Source of the DNA: a virus
IMG/VR virus record: IMGVR_UViG_3300044701_000435
Location: 1 to 30,004 of that record
Strand: one strand, 5' to 3'
Length of the DNA: 30,004 nucleotides
Position 1 is the first letter of the stretch, and each line of letters starts with the position of its first letter. The notes below the pieces were generated by a model that saw only the letters and a program-made list of their open reading frames with translations, was not told where the DNA came from and ran no database searches. The position numbers were made by a program, and so were the translations under genes. This document shows, one piece after another, positions 14,153-19,313 of this stretch.

Positions 14153-14523
14153 TTCGATTCCTCCACGACCCCACACGGGAGCCAGTTCTTACCACCGTCG
14201 GTGCTGTGTTCGCGTTCGTCCAGCCACATATCTCGGTCAGCTTGGTTTGATGTCCATGCGAGGATGCTTCGGTCATGCAACGCTCTTTTGTACCGTATCC
14301 ACGCCCCCAGCGGAACCTCATCCGCAGTCCACGCTCGCAGCGTTGCGGTGGGTTTTATGCGGTAGTCACAGTTATCGAAATCCCAACACGGGTCATCTGT
14401 ATCGGACCAATCTGGTTTCAAAGACTCTTTGGGATTCCAATGCTTCCCGCACCGCTGGATTTCGTATCCGTCCAAATACGCCTCCATAATTAGGATAGCG
14501 GCTCGTGTTTCATTGCGTGTCAT
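14149..14523 (-). CDS. Conserved hypothetical phage protein
   Basis: A 124-residue protein starting at ATG 14523 with AAAGGAG five bases upstream. Segments such as GYEIQRCGKHWNPKESLKPD, WDFDNCDYRIKPTATLRAWT and ADEVPLGAWIRYKRALHD resemble uncharacterised proteins in phage accessory regions that carry a W...YRIKP motif. Rich in Trp, Asp and Cys (Cys25, Cys46, Cys52 region and one near the end). No enzymatic motif is visible. It overlaps both neighbours by ATGA. Confidence 0.7.
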   Translation of the reverse strand: MTRNETRAAILIMEAYLDGYEIQRCGKHWNPKESLKPDWSDTDDPCWDFDNCDYRIKPTATLRAWTADEVPLGAWIRYKRALHDRSILAWTSNQADRDMWLDEREHSTDGGKNWLPCGVVEESK

Positions 14524-14678
14524 TGTTGCTCCTTTCGCTTGAGATATTCACTAACCGCTTCGTCTGCTACGTATTGTAGTTTGTAACCTTTCTTTTGTGC
14601 GTATTCCTTCAGCCGCTTGTGCGTGTCATCGCTGACGACGAAGATCTTGGGAGTGGGTCGTTTGGGTTTGATGTTCAT
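14520..14678 (-). CDS. Ribbon-helix-helix-like DNA-binding protein
   Basis: A 52-residue protein starting at ATG 14678, in an ATGA overlap with the lysozyme-like gene stop. A basic arm (MNIKPKRPTPK) precedes a strand IFVVSDD, then two helices (HKRLKEYAQKKG and LQYVADEAVSEYLKR) in the order of a MetJ/Arc-type ribbon-helix-helix fold. Proteins of this kind dimerise and bind operators through the strand. It is a likely transcription factor or a plasmid-antitoxin-like protein. No toxin partner is evident nearby. Confidence 0.7.
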   Translation of the reverse strand: MNIKPKRPTPKIFVVSDDTHKRLKEYAQKKGYKLQYVADEAVSEYLKRKEQQ

Positions 14679-15004
14679 TTAAGATGCTTTTTGACTTTGT
14701 TCCAGTAAGTGAGAGTCGCTGACTTCCGGTGACCAGTTGGACCACCGTTCCAGATTCTCGCGGCTTCTTCGTTGGTCTTACCGGCTGCGTACCGACTCAA
14801 ATAGATCTCGCAGACCTGACGAGCCGCAACTCGGTTGGTCATCTGCTGGTGAGTGTAGTGCGTACCAGCGATCCGGTTAACGTCCACCACAACGCTCTTG
14901 TGGATCTGGAGCGCACCGATTGCCGCGCCACCGTCGCCGATTGCATTGTCTCGACCGTTGGACTCCACGGTGATGAGAGCCGCGATAAGAGGTCCAAGAT
15001 TCAC
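14675..15004 (-). CDS. Lytic transglycosylase/lysozyme-like protein (candidate endolysin)
   Basis: A 109-residue protein starting at GTG 15004, chosen because AAGGAG lies four bases upstream and the start overlaps the previous stop (GTGA). It has a transglycosylase-like core: LIAALITVESNGRDNAIGDG with candidate catalytic Glu14, GALQIHKSVVVDVNRIAG (the G-x-x-Q-I pattern), and WNGGPTG near residue 85. It would cleave peptidoglycan. No signal peptide or membrane segment is seen, so export would need a holin. It sits among tiny accessory genes, far from the membrane-protein genes at 28256-28908. Confidence 0.75.
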   Translation of the reverse strand: MNLGPLIAALITVESNGRDNAIGDGGAAIGALQIHKSVVVDVNRIAGTHYTHQQMTNRVAARQVCEIYLSRYAAGKTNEEAARIWNGGPTGHRKSATLTYWNKVKKHLK

Positions 15005-15195
15005 TTGGCTCCTTTCAGCCAAGCTTGCGCTTTGGCTTGATACAGTTCTTCGGCTGAGAGCAAGCGACCGCTGTTGTCGCTGATTCCTATAAGCTCCCGA
15101 GTGTGGAGCCATACTTCCCGCGCTCGCAGTGCTTCCAGAATGCTGGAGTGCTGACTTAACGAACGGTTATCTTTGTCTTTGCAATGGTATTTCAT
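15001..15195 (-). CDS. Small hypothetical protein
   Basis: A 64-residue protein from ATG 15195 (MKYHCKDKDNRSLSQHSSIL), ending AQAWLKGAK and overlapping the lysozyme-like start. The leader is C/A-rich without an SD. An alternative start is the ATG at 15282, which overlaps the upstream stop (TAATG) and would add 29 residues with no obvious structure. The protein is helical and charged (EALRAREVWLHTRELIGISD). No family recognised. Confidence 0.55.
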   Translation of the reverse strand: MKYHCKDKDNRSLSQHSSILEALRAREVWLHTRELIGISDNSGRLLSAEELYQAKAQAWLKGAK

Positions 15196-15281
15196 GGTAT
15201 TTGATGGGTGTTGATGGAGTGTAGCGTTGTGCGGATGCGCTAACCCCCGTCCAGTGATGCGCTCACCGGCAGCGTAAAACA

Positions 15282-15527
15282 TTACAACCAATTCTTCACT
15301 TCAATTGGCTTATCTTGATCCAGTTGGAAGTGATGAGCGCAGCCGCCGTCAACAAAGCTGAACTTAATCGAAGGACCGCCGTACCAGCCCATAATCGGGC
15401 AGAATGTATTAGAGGTGCGGACGATCTTTGAAACGATCTGTGTGCTACGCTCCAGCGGTCCACGCTCGACCCTAACAAGATCACCAACCTCAATGTCAGC
15501 AAACAATTCGATGTCTTTGAATTCCAT
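15282..15527 (-). CDS. Small beta-rich hypothetical protein
   Basis: An 81-residue protein (MEFKDIELFADIEVGDLVRV...). Regular strands (VGDLVRVERGPLERSTQIVS; KFSFVDGGCAHHFQLDQD) and the phrase ADIEVGDLVRV resemble SH3-like or Tudor-like small barrels found in phage accessory proteins. No catalytic motif. It is separated from the upstream gene by 11 bases and starts at an ATG without a clear SD. Confidence 0.6.
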   Translation of the reverse strand: MEFKDIELFADIEVGDLVRVERGPLERSTQIVSKIVRTSNTFCPIMGWYGGPSIKFSFVDGGCAHHFQLDQDKPIEVKNWL

Positions 15528-15538
15528 ATGGTCTTGGA

Positions 15539-15727
15539 TTACTTGTTGTAGGTGCCATCTAAATGACCACCAATAAACAGGATCGTCACCCTCTTGAGAT
15601 CGGAAGCGGACTCAACTCCGTACCAACCTTTACCGTCTTCGCTCCACCATCCAGTTGCTTCAACAACGTAAGCCCCAGAGGTCACGCAAGCATTGTCGTC
15701 CCAAACAGCAGTCATCAATTTGTTCAT
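15539..15727 (-). CDS. Small Trp/Gly-rich hypothetical protein
   Basis: A 62-residue protein (MNKLMTAVWDDNACVTSGAY...) with a Trp/Gly-rich centre (EATGWWSEDGKGWYGVESAS) and a hydrophobic strand (RVTILFIGGHLDG). The leader ends in AATACG directly before ATGAAC, the same as the next gene upstream (15790-15987), which suggests a shared or duplicated initiation region. No family recognised. Confidence 0.55.
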   Translation of the reverse strand: MNKLMTAVWDDNACVTSGAYVVEATGWWSEDGKGWYGVESASDLKRVTILFIGGHLDGTYNK

Positions 15728-15789
15728 CGTATTATTTCGGTTTGATTTTGAGTTTTGCGCGTTGGAGAGTCGCGCCCCTCTTGAGATTG

Positions 15790-15987
15790 TTAGTTGATTC
15801 GACCGTTGGCTTTCGAGATCGCGAATCGGGCAGCGCGGAGCTTGCCGTCGTAATCCATATGCAGACGCTCCAAAAGTTGATCGCGAGTCTTTCCGGCTTC
15901 GTGTGACAGGATGCTTTCAATCTCCAGAGTCAGAGACTTGAGAGCGGCGAGCAGTTCAGGAGCAGCGGAGGTAATGTTTTCGTTCAT
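15790..15987 (-). CDS. Small helical hypothetical protein
   Basis: A 65-residue protein from ATG 15987 (MNENITSAAPELLAALKSLT) that is almost entirely helical (LEIESILSHEAGKTRDQLLE; KLRAARFAISKANGRI). The N-terminal phrase SAAPELLAALK is common in small helical phage accessory proteins of unknown role. It is the first gene after the structured 206-bp intergenic region. An in-frame extension to 16092 exists but would run through the hairpin and looks non-coding. Confidence 0.65.
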   Translation of the reverse strand: MNENITSAAPELLAALKSLTLEIESILSHEAGKTRDQLLERLHMDYDGKLRAARFAISKANGRIN

Positions 15988-16038
15988 CGTATTCTTGTCG
16001 TTTATTCGGAGGCATCGTTGCCGCCGATGGAGAGAGTT

Positions 16039-16056
16039 AAACCCAACGTCGGGTTT
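16039..16056 (-). promoter_or_regulatory. Perfect hairpin in the rusA-downstream gap
   Basis: AAACCC (16039-16044) and GGGTTT (16051-16056) form a 6-bp stem around a 6-nt loop (AACGTC). It lies about 50 bases upstream of the gene at 15790-15987. No U tract follows in the transcribed direction (AACTCTCTCC). Possible operator or mRNA structure. Confidence 0.4.
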
Positions 16057-16113
16057 CCTGCAACAGAAATCTTTAACTTTTTTCAGGAGCATCCAAAACC
16101 AGCGAAAACCTTA

Positions 16114-16187
16114 GGAAAATGCGGTGTTTCGATGAGGCAAAACCTAACCCGTCGTAGGATCTCCCTACGCACCATGCCGCATTTTCC
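16114..16187 (-). promoter_or_regulatory. Nested stem-loop region immediately after rusA
   Basis: GGAAAATGCGG (16114-16124) pairs perfectly over 11 bp with CCGCATTTTCC (16177-16187). The enclosed sequence contains a second hairpin, CGTAGG/CCTACG (16153-16158, 16164-16169) with a 5-nt loop. The outer 5' arm in the transcribed direction begins 6 bases after the RusA stop. What follows is TAAGGTTTTCGC, so it is not a textbook terminator. The gap 15988-16193 (206 bp) holds no supported gene and looks regulatory. Confidence 0.6.
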
Positions 16188-16193
16188 AAGAAT

Positions 16194-16613
16194 TTAAGCG
16201 TCGATTCTCACGCTGCAACCGGAAGCGTTGAGAGCGTAAGATTTGGTCGCTGAGATCTGGCAAATCTGGCTGTCGTCGAGCCAGACCCGTTGAGTGTCGG
16301 TGATCGCATCGGTCACCGCTTTGATGAGGTTGTCCAAGTCCGGCTTTTTGCAGTGCCAGACTGGTGAGTTTGCTTTCACGCTGCCGTCCCGCTTCAGATG
16401 CGCTTTGGGTCTTGGCATGAAGAAGTCTAGCGAAACCCTAACAGGATGCGCCACAGTCGATTCTGGAGCGTTTGCGACGGTCTCTCGACGCACCGCTTGC
16501 TTCCAAGACTCTGCTGAGTCCGGCGTGTAGACTCCCGCATGACCTCCGCGCACAAACGCTTTGACTCGCGGTTGGGCTTTCGGGACTCCGCTCACAAATA
16601 AGTCAACCTTCAC
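16194..16613 (-). CDS. rusA: RusA-like Holliday junction resolvase
   Basis: A 139-residue protein starting at GTG 16613 (VKVDLFVSGVPKAQPRVKAF), which overlaps the upstream stop (GTGA). An ATG at 16667 would add 18 residues without structure. The diagnostic motif KKPDLDNLIKAVTDAI gives Asp92, Asp94 and Lys98, and VWLDDSQI gives Asp113/Asp114. These match the metal-binding residues of the E. coli enzyme (Asp70, Asp72, Lys76, Asp91). The enzyme resolves four-way junctions made by the recombination genes next to it and can also debranch DNA before packaging. Confidence 0.9.
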   Translation of the reverse strand: MKVDLFVSGVPKAQPRVKAFVRGGHAGVYTPDSAESWKQAVRRETVANAPESTVAHPVRVSLDFFMPRPKAHLKRDGSVKANSPVWHCKKPDLDNLIKAVTDAITDTQRVWLDDSQICQISATKSYALNASGCSVRIDA

Positions 16614-16930
16614 GGTGAGTGCGTGATTTCTTGGATGCGTCCGGTGACTCGCGGGTTTGCGTACCACCAGCCGGTGCTGCTCTTGTCAGCGGTTGCATCG
16701 CAGTCTCCGTCGAACATTATGTGCGTTCCAGCGACTAGCTGGTCAGCGATCTCAATATCCAACGGATCAAACGACCGGAACGTGACCCGCTGTGCGTAGG
16801 GTTTCCCGTTTGCCAACTTGCGGGTCTCAAACTCGATGACTGCTAGCAAGAAGGACTTGCCCTCAGCGGTTTGGTGGACTTCAGCGTCAGCGTGGAGCCG
16901 TCCAAAGCCTCTGGCCCAAAGATGCCTCAT
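16610..16930 (-). CDS. Single-stranded DNA-binding-like protein (OB fold)
   Basis: A 106-residue protein. The sequence GFGRLHADAEVHQTAEGKSF, FLLAVIEFETRKLANGKPYA and FDGDCDATADKSSTGWWYAN reads like the strand order of an SSB OB fold (G-R-L, a mid-region V-x-F, then W). It lacks the acidic DDIPF end seen in the other SSB-like protein of this window. It couples to MazG-like and RusA genes by ATGA and GTGA overlaps, so it probably serves recombination or repair with Bet. SSB identity is inferred from pattern. Confidence 0.65.
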   Translation of the reverse strand: MRHLWARGFGRLHADAEVHQTAEGKSFLLAVIEFETRKLANGKPYAQRVTFRSFDPLDIEIADQLVAGTHIMFDGDCDATADKSSTGWWYANPRVTGRIQEITHSP

Positions 16931-17361
16931 CGAGTGTATCCCTCCAATCGAGCCGGTGAATAGCTTGGAGACTTGACGATCTTGCCATCATTGCGACGGA
17001 CAATGTGTCGGTTTTCGCCAACTCGGTGAGAGCGGGAGTCGGCTGGAATGCAGTCGATCTCATCGTCGCTCCAGCACTTGCTCATGTTGGATCGGTGGAT
17101 CTCGCAGAATGCAGCGTCCACTTGATGCGGTGAGAACCCCGCAGCCAGCGCGGCTCCATAGACGACGTACAAGAGGTCGCCAACTGCGTCCAAATACTCT
17201 TTCGCGTTGGTCGCTTCGGACAGTTCTTGAGCCTCCTCATCAATCAGCCGATACCGGAGATTCTGCGTCACCGGATCTGGCATGATCGGAGCAGATGGGG
17301 CGTACTGCTGAAAGGTCCGCATAAACTCGCGGACCAGTTCCATTGGATGGGTTTGATTCAT
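16927..17361 (-). CDS. MazG-like nucleotide pyrophosphohydrolase
   Basis: A 144-residue protein with the all-alpha NTP pyrophosphohydrolase motif: RYRLIDEEAQELSEATNAKE (acidic cluster around 41-46) and EYLDAVGDLLYVVYGAALAA (Asp58, Asp62) bind Mg and hydrolyse NTPs or dNTPs to NMPs. The C-terminus, AAFCEIHRSNMSKCWSDDEI then NDGKIVKSPSYSPARLEGYT, is typical of the phage-type family. Phage MazG-like proteins have been proposed to affect nucleotide pools or alarmone levels. That role is inferred here. Overlaps upstream (ATGA) and downstream (ATGA) genes. Confidence 0.85.
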   Translation of the reverse strand: MNQTHPMELVREFMRTFQQYAPSAPIMPDPVTQNLRYRLIDEEAQELSEATNAKEYLDAVGDLLYVVYGAALAAGFSPHQVDAAFCEIHRSNMSKCWSDDEIDCIPADSRSHRVGENRHIVRRNDGKIVKSPSYSPARLEGYTR

Positions 17362-18461
17362 TTGGTCTTGGTAAGTGTCGGTTGAGAGGTCTTCGATTCA
17401 GTGCAGCCGTCGAGCAGAGCGTCCAGCTTGGCTGTCAACTGCTGACCTTTGAATCCGGTCGCAGTCTTGATCGCTTCTTTGAGCTTCGTTTTGTTCAGCG
17501 TAATTGCGGGACTCAACTGCTCGTAAGTTCCGAGTTCTAAGAAGCGAGAAGCCACTTTCTCGGAGTCAGTGATGGACTCGCGGACCGATCCGTCTTTGAG
17601 CGTCCAACCGTCGATTGCATCTCCCTCACCGAGTCTCCTTCGAGCTTCAGCGCGGCAAGCTTCAATCACAGCTTCGGCTTGCGCTGCTCGATCCAAGAAC
17701 GCTGCGAGCGTCTGGTTGGTCAGCGTCGCTGCAATCGCGTCGGGAGTAATTCCATCGGGAGCGTCAGTGAGCGGTGGCGCAACGGCCAGATCTCGCGCTT
17801 CTTTGCAGTAGGGTTTGCCTTTGCAATACTTACAAGCCGCTTCAGACGGGGTGCGCGGTTGACCAACCTTCTGGACCGCTTTCATCAGTCCGTTGGATTC
17901 CAGAATCGCGGAATGAATGTCTGACGACTCGTAAACCGCAACGCTTGGAGGTCCAGCAAGAGGCTGGATGATTGCGACCGTTATCCGATCCATCGTGAAT
18001 CCCCAAGACTCATCGAGCAGCGCGACCAAGCACCGCAACTGGAGGTTCTCCGCAGCGTTATCGACCAATCCTCTGCCGCTCTTGTAGTCGATAATCAGAC
18101 CATAGAGCATTCCTTCATCGTTTACGGTGTAGATAACGTCCGGCTTGCCGCTCCAGAGCTTGTTTCCGTCTTTGTCGAGCGACCATAGACGTTTTTCTCG
18201 GAAGCAGTTCGTCTCAAGCTCACCAAAGGTTGCTTTGACAAGCTCAAGCTCTTGTTCTTTGCAACGGTCAATGATCCACGTTTCATCGGTGGTTAAATTG
18301 CCCACCGGCTCCAGCGCAAGAGCAGCATGGATGCGATTTCCAATCGCAGCGTCTCCGCTGGACTCGACCTCAGCAACTTGACGCTCTAGATCAAAGCTTC
18401 CAAGACAAGCAGCGTATCGGCTGGCTGCGGACGCTGACGGTAGGTTTCCACGCTCATCCAT
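17358..18461 (-). CDS. Cas4/RecB-like PD-(D/E)XK nuclease with Fe-S cysteines (DUF2800 type)
   Basis: A 367-residue protein starting at ATG 18461, in an 8-base overlap with bet. N-terminal SASAASRYAACLGSFDLERQ carries Cys19. GNRIHAAL gives His45. The catalytic core is SGKPDVIYTV (Asp108) and LIIDYKSGRG (Asp125-x-Lys127), followed by Gln141. The three cysteines CKYCKGKPYC (210, 213, 219) with Cys19 match the 4Fe-4S arrangement of Cas4 and AddB-type nucleases. It probably supplies 5'-3' end resection for Bet-mediated annealing in place of lambda Exo. Confidence 0.85.
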   Translation of the reverse strand: MDERGNLPSASAASRYAACLGSFDLERQVAEVESSGDAAIGNRIHAALALEPVGNLTTDETWIIDRCKEQELELVKATFGELETNCFREKRLWSLDKDGNKLWSGKPDVIYTVNDEGMLYGLIIDYKSGRGLVDNAAENLQLRCLVALLDESWGFTMDRITVAIIQPLAGPPSVAVYESSDIHSAILESNGLMKAVQKVGQPRTPSEAACKYCKGKPYCKEARDLAVAPPLTDAPDGITPDAIAATLTNQTLAAFLDRAAQAEAVIEACRAEARRRLGEGDAIDGWTLKDGSVRESITDSEKVASRFLELGTYEQLSPAITLNKTKLKEAIKTATGFKGQQLTAKLDALLDGCTESKTSQPTLTKTK

Positions 18462-19134
18462 TGGAAACCTCCTGCTGAATGGACTCGCTGGTGGTGACGG
18501 TAGCCGTCGGAACCGGATTGTTTTCGGGGAGGTACTCGTGAGGTTGAGGCTCAACCTTTGGCTCCAACTTGCTGCGGAAGATCGGACGCGACGGAGTGAC
18601 GTTGACCGAGACCGAAGGTGCGGCCTCCTCTTCGTCCACGATTCCACTGAACCCAAACGCTACGCGAGCGCATTGGATCAACGCTTTGTGTCGAAGCATT
18701 CTCCGAGGGTTAACTTTCCACGGCTCGCTTGGTCGATAGCACTCCGAGAAATACTCGGTGACCTCAACCGGATGCGAACGCTCTTTGTGGTGGATCGTCG
18801 CGGTTACACTGAACGGCTTGCCGTCTTTGTCTCCAGTCGTGAACTGGATGCCGTTGAACTGCGGATGCGAGTTCATCATCTTGATCCAGCCATCGACGGA
18901 TACCACCGGCTGAATCCCACCGTTGCGAGCAGGGAATGCGTAGATTTCTCGCGTAAACGGGTTGAGTCCGTACTGGTTAGCGGTGACGACGAACGAGAGC
19001 AGTTCTTCGTTGGTCGCTTTGGGCACCAGAGTTGCCTTCAGCGTCTCCAGCAGCTTTGCCGGTTCAACGCTGAATCGACTCGCCATTACTGCGAGCGCGG
19101 ACTGCTTTTGCTGAGGTATTAGTTCGTTTTTCAT
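18454..19134 (-). CDS. bet: Phage recombination protein Bet (RecT family)
   Basis: A 226-residue single-strand annealing protein. Conserved features: MASRFSVEPAKLLETLKATL, ELLSFVVTANQYGLNPFTRE, IYAFPARNGGIQPVVSVDGW, then KMMNSHPQFNGIQF and ALIQCARVAFGFSGIVDEEE. Together they are diagnostic for the RecT/Bet family, which anneals complementary strands and promotes recombination. Start is ATG 19134 (MKNELIPQQKQ). The C-terminal third is a Pro/Glu-rich tail. It overlaps the nuclease gene by 8 bases, a classic annealase-exonuclease pair. Confidence 0.93.
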   Translation of the reverse strand: MKNELIPQQKQSALAVMASRFSVEPAKLLETLKATLVPKATNEELLSFVVTANQYGLNPFTREIYAFPARNGGIQPVVSVDGWIKMMNSHPQFNGIQFTTGDKDGKPFSVTATIHHKERSHPVEVTEYFSECYRPSEPWKVNPRRMLRHKALIQCARVAFGFSGIVDEEEAAPSVSVNVTPSRPIFRSKLEPKVEPQPHEYLPENNPVPTATVTTSESIQQEVSNG

Positions 19135-19273
19135 TGGTCTTCTTCGGTCTTCCGCCAAGCTTGCCGTTCTGGCGAGCCGCAGCGGATTTAGCCGGTGACT
19201 TGGACGCACCAAGCTCCCCTGCGATATCGCGGAGACTTGCGGCAAAGATGCGCTGACAGTGCGGACATTTCAT
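19064..19273 (-). CDS. Small basic CxxC protein
   Basis: A 69-residue protein starting MKCPHCQRIFAASLRDIAGE. It has one CPHC pair and no second cysteine pair, so it is at most half of a zinc ribbon unless it dimerises. The rest is basic (SPAKSAAARQNGKLGGRPKK), a motif I recognise from many small basic, probably DNA-binding, phage and bacterial proteins. It overlaps bet by 71 bases in another frame. It would be the first gene after the candidate promoter at 19285-19313. Confidence 0.5.
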   Translation of the reverse strand: MKCPHCQRIFAASLRDIAGELGASKSPAKSAAARQNGKLGGRPKKTNEKRTNTSAKAVRARSNGESIQR

Positions 19274-19284
19274 CGGCGGGACAG

Positions 19285-19313
19285 GAGATAACCCACCGAT
19301 AGGAATCTGTCAA
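19285..19313 (-). promoter_or_regulatory. Candidate sigma70-like promoter for the recombination block
   Basis: In the transcribed direction TTGACA (19313-19308) is a perfect -35 hexamer, followed by a 17-bp spacer and TATCTC (19290-19285) as a weak -10 (4 of 6 bases). The -35 overlaps the stop codon of the 897-residue tail gene, and transcription would start about 5 bases before the next ATG. It sits exactly at the boundary between late structural genes and recombination genes. Confidence 0.4.

Noticed and set aside
15196-15291. A 96-codon version of the gene ending at 15001
   Set aside because: The extra N-terminal part has no structure and starts at a TTG; the ATG at 15195 behind a C/A-rich leader is preferred, although ATG 15282 remains possible.
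13000-16000. tRNA genes or CRISPR arrays in the accessory region
   Set aside because: I found no cloverleaf with the conserved arms and no regularly spaced repeats. The only repeats are the short gene-junction module and two 9-mers.
16660-16667. ATG-started longer RusA
   Set aside because: The extra 18 residues overlap the SSB-like gene and look unstructured. The GTG in the GTGA overlap fits the coupling pattern and the usual RusA N-terminus.
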